Positions 57,501 to 64,000 of a stretch of DNA of 64,000 nt are shown one piece after another. The DNA is from Liolophura sinensis. Lineage: Eukaryota > Mollusca > Polyplacophora > Chitonida > Chitonidae. Location of the stretch: NCBI RefSeq assembly GCF_032854445.1, contig NC_088302.1, positions 9,419,338-9,483,337 on the forward strand, given 5' to 3'. A program made the position numbers and the translations under genes. Within the stretch, counting starts at the first letter, position 1, and every line of letters begins with the position of its first letter. A model generated the notes under the pieces. That model was not told where the DNA came from. It saw nothing but the letters and a program-made list of their open reading frames with translations, and ran no database searches.

Positions 57501-59520
57501 GAGTCAACACCTAGGCAAGCCTCCAGAGGTGAGTTCTGACAAGGTTGCCTAGCGACACCTGCCTTGTGTCAGGGGTCAAATTCCTGATAGGGAAAATGTA
57601 TAACTCTCCAAGATAATCAGCAGTTTTAATATGTTTGATCAATAACGACATATCAATCGTTAAGTGATTCCAACTTTAAATCAGGGTATAAACATAACAC
57701 TTTAAGACTTCCAGATATGACTACAGTGAAAACTCTCTTTAGGAATTGGGCTCCTGAACTTATCTCTCTCAGATTAGGTGTTGAAAATGGAATCTTGAAC
57801 ACAGGAAAATTGGTAAAGGTAGCTAGTAGCTGCCTTCAAATGAACTCCCGGATGGTTGTGTTGGGAGAAGCATTCTGTTTAGTGGATGTAGTCTCAGGAT
57901 AATATAAAAAGATGGAGAACTGTGAGAACACATGCATTTACTGTAAATGCATGTGTTTAGAGGTTTTCTTCCTCTCCTGGCTCTCTCCTCCATCCACAAC
58001 CTGTTTCTTCTTGCTCTCTCCCCCTCCCCAACCTCTTTCCTTTTGCTCTCTCTCCCCTTCCCGATCTATTTCTTTTTCTCTCTTTTTTTTCACACGCAGT
58101 TTTTGTCTTGTCTAGTGGACACCGTCCGCCCTTTAACAAACATTGATATTTTAGGGCATTACATCAGTGTTATTGAAACTGGTCTAAAACCATCTGAATG
58201 GGTCACCTTCCTTTATCAATACCCAGTATTAATCACCATTTAATTAAGCATGGGATATTTTTTTTTCCACTGTCGGAATCTTACTTCAGATAAAAAGTTT
58301 AGCGAGATGAGAGGTCCAGGTGATGTATGTGTTACCATGGTGATCTACTGTAGATTCTGGAAAAATGATGTTTTGTGATGATGGCTTTATCGACATTTTA
58401 TACCTCCTGTCTGATTTTGTGGAAAGGTGACATTATATACATGCAGGAGCTATCACACTGAATCCCTCCACTTCAAATTGTCCATCAAGAAAACTTGTTG
58501 AATTTGATTGGTTATGGTGAAGGTGATTAAGAGAAGAAGTTATTTTTGCCCAGACATGTCCCATGATGTATTTATTTTTGCCCAGACATGTCCCATGATG
58601 TATTTATTTTTGCCCAGACATGTCCCATGATGTATTTATTTTTGCCCAGACATGTCCCATGATGTATTTATTTTTGCCCAGACAAGTCCCATGATGTATT
58701 TAGAGTGCATGGTCTGTTAGTCATACTTGTACAGTTTGAGTTGTATGATACAGGTGTAATTGTGTGTTCTGGCCAGTCTTTTAAGCTTAAAGTTACATGT
58801 TGGTGCTCTTATGTAATGCCAGTAAATACCAAATCAAATCAATAAATACAAATATTTGTTTTTGAACTACATACATCGTACTGCAGAACATAAGGGTAAC
58901 TAGGTCGACTTCAGTCTTTTCTGTTTTTTTCTTTTTTATTTCTTATGGAGTTGTCTTTGAGGAGTGCTTGTGGCTGTGCTATGCTAGATATTTTGAGATT
59001 AACCTTTACAAAATTATCGTTTTCTCTCCATGGTTCTACTGTGTCCTGGTTTGTTTTTCATGCAGGTCAGTAACCGTTACATCTCCCAACTGAAGGATTC
59101 GCACAGAGGTCACCCATTTGTGAAGGATTACTTGCAAAAGGTAACCATGCCTTCTCAAAACAGTTTTTCAGAGGATGTTTTAAAGTTACGAAGTTTCAAG
59201 GTCTCTCTTTGTAATATGAATGTGTAGTCATTATTTTTAACTGATCACTAGATGAAGTAATCATAGTTTCATCATATTGTAGACGTGAAAGTGACAGCTA
59301 ATGTAATTTATGCTGTTAAAATTGTTCTTTAACTAATTTATATTTCTGTGCACTGCCTTGTTTCTTGTTTTACAGATGTTAAAGGTGTTATCCTATTCAG
59401 CTCAGATTATCACTTTCCTGACATTTTGTGCTTTTGTCACAATCTCTTGTTTTCATACATTGACAGGAGACGGAGTTTGATCGAATTGCCAAGAATTATT
59501 CCCCATCAGTATCTGCCTAG
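51513..59520 (+). CDS. COPE: Coatomer subunit epsilon
   Basis: Epsilon-COP is the helical-repeat subunit that partners alpha-COP in the COPI coat, which carries vesicles from Golgi to ER. Ten exons join in phase to 302 aa: 51513-51614, 52588-52751, 53042-53144, 53725-53774, 54627-54680, 55024-55105, 56543-56698, 57460-57528, 59066-59140, 59467-59520. The length matches the family (about 300). Recognisable blocks are [18 protein letters not shown] at the start, [77 protein letters not shown] and NLVVLSQH-like [11 protein letters not shown]. These form TPR-like helix pairs. The ATG is preceded by CAAA. Donors are mostly GTAAG/GTGAG, with weaker GTTAGT and GTCAGT at exons 3 and 6. No defect is seen. 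Confidence 0.95.
53870..54052 (+). repeat. Dispersed repeat family C
   Basis: Second copy of the repeat at 15590-15790, in COPE intron 4. It contains GTGGAAAAGTAAAGATATGA and CATATTCCTGCTAGAATTAC. Confidence 0.6.
54205..54480 (+). repeat. Interspersed repeat family B, diverged
   Basis: CATACCAAAGACTTTAAGAA, GGTGTCATGTCTGGTGTCTT and a decayed 3' end (ACTTAAGCATACATAAATAC). It lies in COPE intron 4 and is closest to the copy at 25580. Confidence 0.7.
55815..56212 (+). repeat. Minisatellite in COPE intron 6
   Basis: About seven units of two lengths (about 69 and 57 bp). Each has TACCTCATTATGTAGAAACT, GTCTATATACTGTGA and GGTCTGATAATTTGGGTATG. Long units add CTGGGGGGAAGAAG. The minus-strand frames of about 110 codons here are repeat artefacts. 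Confidence 0.85.
58539..58700 (+). repeat. Five 32-bp tandem units in COPE intron 8
   Basis: The unit is ATTTTTGCCCAGACATGTCC followed by CATGATGTATTT, repeated five times. Only the last unit has a visible change (ACAAGTCCC). Confidence 0.9.
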
Positions 59521-60240
59521 AAGTTGACAAAACAAGGTTGGCGTTTTTATATTTCTTCAGTTTTTCTAATAAGGATAATCAGTTACATGAAGTACAAGCC
59601 TGTCCATTGGATATTGGGTAAAGCACCCAGAAGAACTAACGAAGGAAACTTTTAAGTTGTGAGTTCAAGTCTCACACAAGCTAGTATTTTTGCCATTCTC
59701 GAGATAGTTGTTTCAGTTTTGGAAATTTTGTCTTACATACGTGCTCCATGACAAGGGCATTTTTCTCCTACAAAAACACTAACAAAGATATAATATTTCT
59801 TGAAAAATTGCCCCCAATTACAACCCTATCGTTTTTTTTGTTTTTTTTGTTTGCTTTGATAAATGAGATTTAATATGGCAAATAAATAGCTATCTTTTGG
59901 CATGTCACAGTAGTTGCATGTTAAGCTGAGGGAGATAGAAATCCATCAGAACTTCGTGTAAAATATTTTTTTTAGGATGGTTAATATTGATTTTTGTATA
60001 AAATCTTTTCTTTTCTTTCCAGGGAAGTCTAATTGGCAACAGCAGAAAGATTTGACGTGGGGTGGTCCATTGTCATCATTGTCAGCGTTTTCCTTTCCAT
60101 TTCCATTTGTTTCTTTGGTGTAAATACAATAGAGACATTTCTGTATAATATTTAATCACGACCATGTACAGGTACATCGTTATGTATGTTGTCAAGAGTA
60201 AACATGATTATACTGTAAATAACATGTGTTTTGTTTTAAT
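59521..60240 (+). other. COPE 3' untranslated region, possibly spliced
   Basis: AACAAG|GTTGGC at about 59535 and TTTCTTTCCAG at 60022 could bound an intron in the 3' UTR. No canonical AATAAA was found nearby; AATACA near 60124 is a weak candidate. Confidence 0.35.
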
Positions 60241-60244
60241 TTAC

Positions 60245-60465
60245 ATGGCAGCCTCTCACCAATGCGGTCGCAGTGAGTTCAAGTCCAGCTCATACTGGTT
60301 TCCTCTCCGGTCGTACGTGGGAAGGGTAGTCAACAACCTGCGGATGGTCGTAGGTTTCCACCAGGGTTTGCCTGGTTCCCGCCCACCATAATGCTGGCTG
60401 CCGTCGTATAAGTGAAGTATTCTTGAGTACGGCGTACAGCATCAGTCAGATGAATAAATCATATT
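60245..60465 (+). repeat. SINE family A, lacking the head
   Basis: GCCTCTCACCAATGCGGTCG, GAGTTCAAGTCCAGCTC, AACCTGCGGATGGTCGTAGG, CACCATAATGCTGGCTGCCG and ATTCTTGAGTACGGCG, ending in AATAAATC. Confidence 0.88.
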
Positions 60466-60892
60466 AATTTACTTAAAAAAAAACACATCTTTACAATCTA
60501 TGCATGTACCTTAAATGAAAGAGCTATGCTTAAGCTTAAACAAAATATCTCGACTTTCTGCCAGCAGTGTTTGTTATTTGAGTGTTCAACAAACATCGAA
60601 GGCTTAGAAATCTCCTTTTGGCGGCCGTTTTAACAGATTGCATACGTCATCCATCTTAGCGTTGCCAGTAGCTATTGAGGGCATAGCATTCCAGACACAT
60701 TTTGGCAGCCTACAGGCGTGCATGTTGGCATGATTTGGCCTTCTAGTGCATCCCAAACTCTTCCTTACTAGAGTTGGCTTTCACAGACTTCAAAATCCAC
60801 GGTTATAACGATATACACATGTATTTGGCGGAGACTGCAAGTGCACGTCAATAATATGGTAGGAGTAAAACTTTAAGCACAGTGACGTCACG

Positions 60893-61003
60893 ATGAATAT
60901 CCAAGAGGACGAAAGGAGGCTTTTCACTGGAGAAGCCGAAAACATGGCGGGACTTACAGTGTTCCTCCAATCGGTGGATTTTGGAGAAAGTGACAATGTT
61001 TAA
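60893..61003 (+). other. Possible small first exon or 36-codon ORF
   Basis: ATG ten bases after a TGACGTCA palindrome (60883-60890) opens 36 codons to TAA. A second ATG in frame has a strong context (AACATGGCGG). Base composition is richer in CpG than the surroundings. A GTGACA near the end could be a weak donor. No family is recognised. Confidence 0.2.
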
Positions 61004-61119
61004 AACTTTCTTTCGCACGTAAACTTAAACAAAAAAAAAGAAAAGAATATCATACAGTTTGTATAGCTCTTTCATTATACATGTGTTCTTTTCTTCTAAG
61101 TACTTGGATGTTGCTTTCC

Positions 61120-61215
61120 CTGACTTGGCCCGGTTTCCTCCCACCATAGTGGTGGTCATAGGAGTGAAATATTCGTAAGTACCACGTGACGTAAAATACC
61201 AATGAAATCAGTAAT
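61120..61215 (+). repeat. SINE family A, 3' fragment
   Basis: TTGGCCCGGTTTCCTCCCAC, GGAGTGAAATATTCGTAAGT and CCAATGAAATC. It is a diverged fragment. Confidence 0.65.
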
Positions 61216-62050
61216 GGCTTACTGTTAGATGAAAGTTGTATGTCGCAAATGGGTTGAAGTAAAAATGTTCTATAACATTATATAGCCCAGGGTGTCCAGA
61301 ATACATCTTTTTTCAGCATAACAGAAAAATGAATGCAATAAACCAGACAGCAGTTGGTGCATCAGAACATGCGCACAATACGTCTTACATCAAACTATAG
61401 CAGACTGAAATTTTGTCTGTGTGGGGACATGGCGGCCCAATATTCAGTCCAGTTCTAATTATAGCGTGCCAGCTCGATCACTTTGCGTGTATATTTTTAA
61501 GCTTTCGACTTGAAACTAGGGTTGAGGCCAGACGAAGTTTCAGATGTCACAAAGATTAGCATCCACTGCGCGAAGTTTGCCCAATTGTGTGTGACGGCCG
61601 AGGATCACAATTCTACAACATAGTACACATACCGTTGTTTATCCGACCCGAAGACCGGGATCTGTACACTCAAAACTGCTATATGGCTTTTTGGGACAGG
61701 TCTAACCTCTAAACTAAACATTCATTTCCAATGGTGTGTAAGATGAAATATCTCAAATACCGTAAATCTGCAACCTTTTCGATCTCCAGTGAAATTTATG
61801 CACAAAAGTATGAAATGACACTAAAACGATTCTGTTGTAGTCACTAAAGATGCAAGCGTCATAAAATTGCAAATTATATCCTCTACACGCCATAGTTCTG
61901 TCAGAATATTTCGATATATTGGTTGCCGAAAAGTTGAAAAGGTTGAAGAATTATGAAAGAGGATGGGTATACATATGATTCTGCACTGTTACAGTTGCCC
62001 CAAGTAGGTTCAATACCAGTTGCTACTTTCTGCTTTCTATGTTCACGTTT
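61216..62050. other. Stretch without a recognised gene
   Basis: No splice-bounded frame or repeat recognised. Confidence 0.4.
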
Positions 62051-62054
62051 ATAT

Positions 62055-62278
62055 TTTGGACCGATTTCACAAAAATTCTGACTTAAGTCAAAATTTAAAA
62101 TACGATCTGAATGCTTGCTATCGGGCTTTGGAAATTAAAATTTCGACCCCCTCCTCCCCACTCATCAATGCTGTCTTCAGACAATGTGTCAAGTTTCAAA
62201 TCCAGTACCAAAAACTAAGCATCGCAGAGTTTTTAAATTTTGACTTAAGTCAGAAAGGGTTTTGTGGAATCGACCCCC
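62055..62278. mobile_element. MITE-like element with about 40-bp inverted ends
   Basis: The ends at 62061-62100 and 62231-62275 are inverted copies. Both read CGATTYCACAAAA, then CTGACTTAAGTCAAAATTTA inwards, and contain the CTTAAG palindrome. There is no coding capacity; the 89-codon frame across it is fortuitous. The right outer end continues as CGACCCCC. No clear TSD was found. Confidence 0.6.
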
Positions 62279-62799
62279 AGGTAATGTGATTTCAATATTA
62301 GGAGTTACAAGTTCAGTATTCAGCCTTGTCTTGCTTTCAGTGTAGTCCTGGGGTTTTAGCGTTTCAGTGATGAATGGCGATTTATCTGGTGTTTCACATT
62401 AATTATAAAGCATCAGAAGTTCATTATCAGGAGACAACCATAGCAATATATAATTATATGTGAAAGGATGCAGAATCAGCTCTGTTTTACTTGGCTAAAG
62501 CCTGCAGCATTCGTCACGTTTGAATAAATGTGCAGCACCAAAAACCAGCTTAGCCTAGTCTTACCAATCTCTCACATGTCACTGGTGAGGCCATGCCCCG
62601 GATCACTAAGGAATCCTAGACGTAAGTTAAATTTCAACTCACATTAAAATTGTTATTTCTTATGTTACAAGGTCAAAAATTTGCTTAACAACGTAACTTC
62701 TGGGTAAGTTATCGTACAACAATTTTCAGCTGAAATAACAGAAAGGAACATTCAAAATTTAATGATTGAAGTTTTGACTTCAGTTTAAGATCAATTGGT

Positions 62800-63150
62800 G
62801 GTCCAGGGGCCAGTGGTTTGTCTAATATGCTGGAAAAGTCAACATGGAACAGCCTGTGGTTTTGCTATAATGGTGGAAAAGTCAACATGAAACAACTAGT
62901 GGTATGACTGAAATGCAGGAGAAGTCAACATGAAATAGCCAATGGCTTGGCTGCAGCACTGGAGAAGTTAACATGAAATAGCCAGTGGTTTTGCTGTAAT
63001 GCTGGGGAAGTCAACATTGAACACCTATTGGTTTGGCTGTAATGCTGGGAATGTCAACATGGAAACAGCCAATGGGTTGACTGTAATGCTGGGGAAGTCA
63101 ACATGGAATAATTAGCCAGTGGTTTGGTTGTAATGCCGGAGACGTCCATA
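62800..63150 (+). repeat. Minisatellite of about 60-bp units
   Basis: Six or so units with CCAGTGGTTTGGCTGTAATG, CTGGGGAAGTCAACATGGAA and ACAGCC variants. Spacing varies by a few bases. Confidence 0.85.
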
Positions 63151-63888
63151 TTAATCAGTATAGAAATCTTGGGTCCGTTCACAAAGCGATTTCGGGCTTA
63201 AACCTAAAATTGTAATCCAAATTAAACGTTTAAATATATGCAAGAGATCGATACAATTTTGACTGCTGATTTTATCCTGCAGAAGTACAAGCACATGCTT
63301 CGGCACTCAGCTTAAAGGAGAAGAAAACTTGAACCAATTACACTATGGGCTGAAAAGAGCACATTTTTTTTCTATCTGGTGGTGCGTGCTGCATAATTTT
63401 GCGATTTTTCCTCGCCATACACGTAAAGCCTGAAAACGGCAAAGCTGGCATAAATCGCTGAGTCCATCGCGTCATCCATCCTTAACATCCCGTAATTTAT
63501 GCTGGGGGTGTGTTGCCTTTCAGCCAGTGAGAGTCATTAAAACTGCCAGCTTGTTTGTGTAAACTAAGAACCTATGTCCAACATTCCGGTTTCCTGATCG
63601 CCAAGCGGCAAACGAACTGTACTGTTCGCTACCTCCTGGAAAGAAGCGTTCTACGGGAAATGTACGAACTGCACTTTGGCTAGTGCTTAGGCAAAATTGA
63701 GTCGCCCACAGCAGATTTTGGCGCCAACTTTTATTTATAATTAATCAGCTTGAGGTCCATATCAGAGTTGTTTTATGGCATGCACCTGTGCACTCTTTTC
63801 AATGGTAGTTGTTTGATATTTAGATTTTCTCCTTCCGTTAAAATATTTTATTTTGTTAAGAAGATTTAAGTCTTGAACTTTAGCCAAA
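63151..63888. other. Stretch without a recognised gene
   Basis: No clear frame or known repeat. A TCCGTTCACAAAGCGATTTC word near 63176 may be another MITE end. Confidence 0.35.
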
Positions 63889-64000
63889 ATGGCTTTCCAA
63901 AAGAGACCCAGTGGCTCGTTCTAGCGCAACGGTTACGGTAACGTATACAGCGGCGTAGGAAGCAGTACGGCCGATACTACCATGGACGTACTACTAGTCA
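63889..64000 (+). other. Possible gene start with an in-frame TAG, cut by the window edge
   Basis: ATG in a good context (CAAAATGG) opens MAFQKRPSGSF, then TAG (63922-63924). The same frame then stays open (RNGYGNVYSGVGSS and on) to the window end. It could be a real coding exon with a TAG variant or error, or chance. No family is recognised. Confidence 0.25.

Noticed and set aside
62020-62289. 89-codon plus-strand frame
   Set aside because: It spans the MITE-like inverted repeat and has no family motif.

Overview
This is animal nuclear DNA. Genes are split by GT-AG introns, intergenic DNA is AT-rich, and short interspersed repeats are dense. The gene set (a TTLL6/13-type polyglutamylase, a GAL3ST-type sulfotransferase, an A1CF/RBM47-type RNA-binding protein and epsilon-COP), the tRNA-headed SINE that recurs about 15 times, and the many ACATGTA words suggest a lophotrochozoan, most likely a mollusc. 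The species cannot be proven from the window. All exon boundaries were placed by eye from splice signals, reading phase and family resemblance.

Layout. 1-2.2 kb is upstream DNA with SINE pieces and a minisatellite. 2.2-23.3 kb (+) is a complete TTLL6/13-like gene: a probable non-coding first exon and 17 coding exons that join in phase into 1039 aa. 26.1-27.6 kb (-) is a two-exon GAL3ST-like sulfotransferase of 404 aa. 28.7-29.0 kb and 47.0-49.5 kb (-) are two halves of one decayed Ty3/Gypsy retrotransposon (RT, RNase H and integrase on the right, integrase C-terminus on the left). 51.5-59.5 kb (+) is a complete ten-exon COPE gene of 302 aa. 60-64 kb holds repeats and no certain gene.

Main result. 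The two Gypsy halves are separated by an 18,007-bp block at 29026-47032. The block has 94-bp terminal inverted repeats, identical by eye, that begin AGTAGTATAG. A 6-bp direct repeat, GTCATG, flanks it on both sides. Removing the block and one GTCATG restores the integrase reading frame. This is the mark of one insertion event. The 6-bp target duplication, 5'-AG ends and size fit the Polinton/Maverick class, but I see no polymerase B, integrase or capsid gene inside, so it would be a non-autonomous cargo element. Between two related arms it carries a whole eight-exon host-type gene (A1CF/RBM47-like, 376 aa, lacking the middle RRM), a lone copy of TBCA exon 1, and a copy of the RNA-binding gene's last exon next to element promoter sequence. 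The arms carry element genes: a 450-aa protein with two PC4-like domains, an identical 81-residue reading frame in both arms, a C2H2 zinc-finger gene split by two poly-A frame changes, an SGNH-hydrolase fragment, and CCAAT-rich promoter modules present in several copies.

Inside the cargo gene a 99-bp exon is triplicated. The first copy has lost its splice acceptor. The surrounding introns are filled with a minisatellite whose units carry that exon's 5' splice site. These observations come from the sequence. The transposition history and any function are inference.
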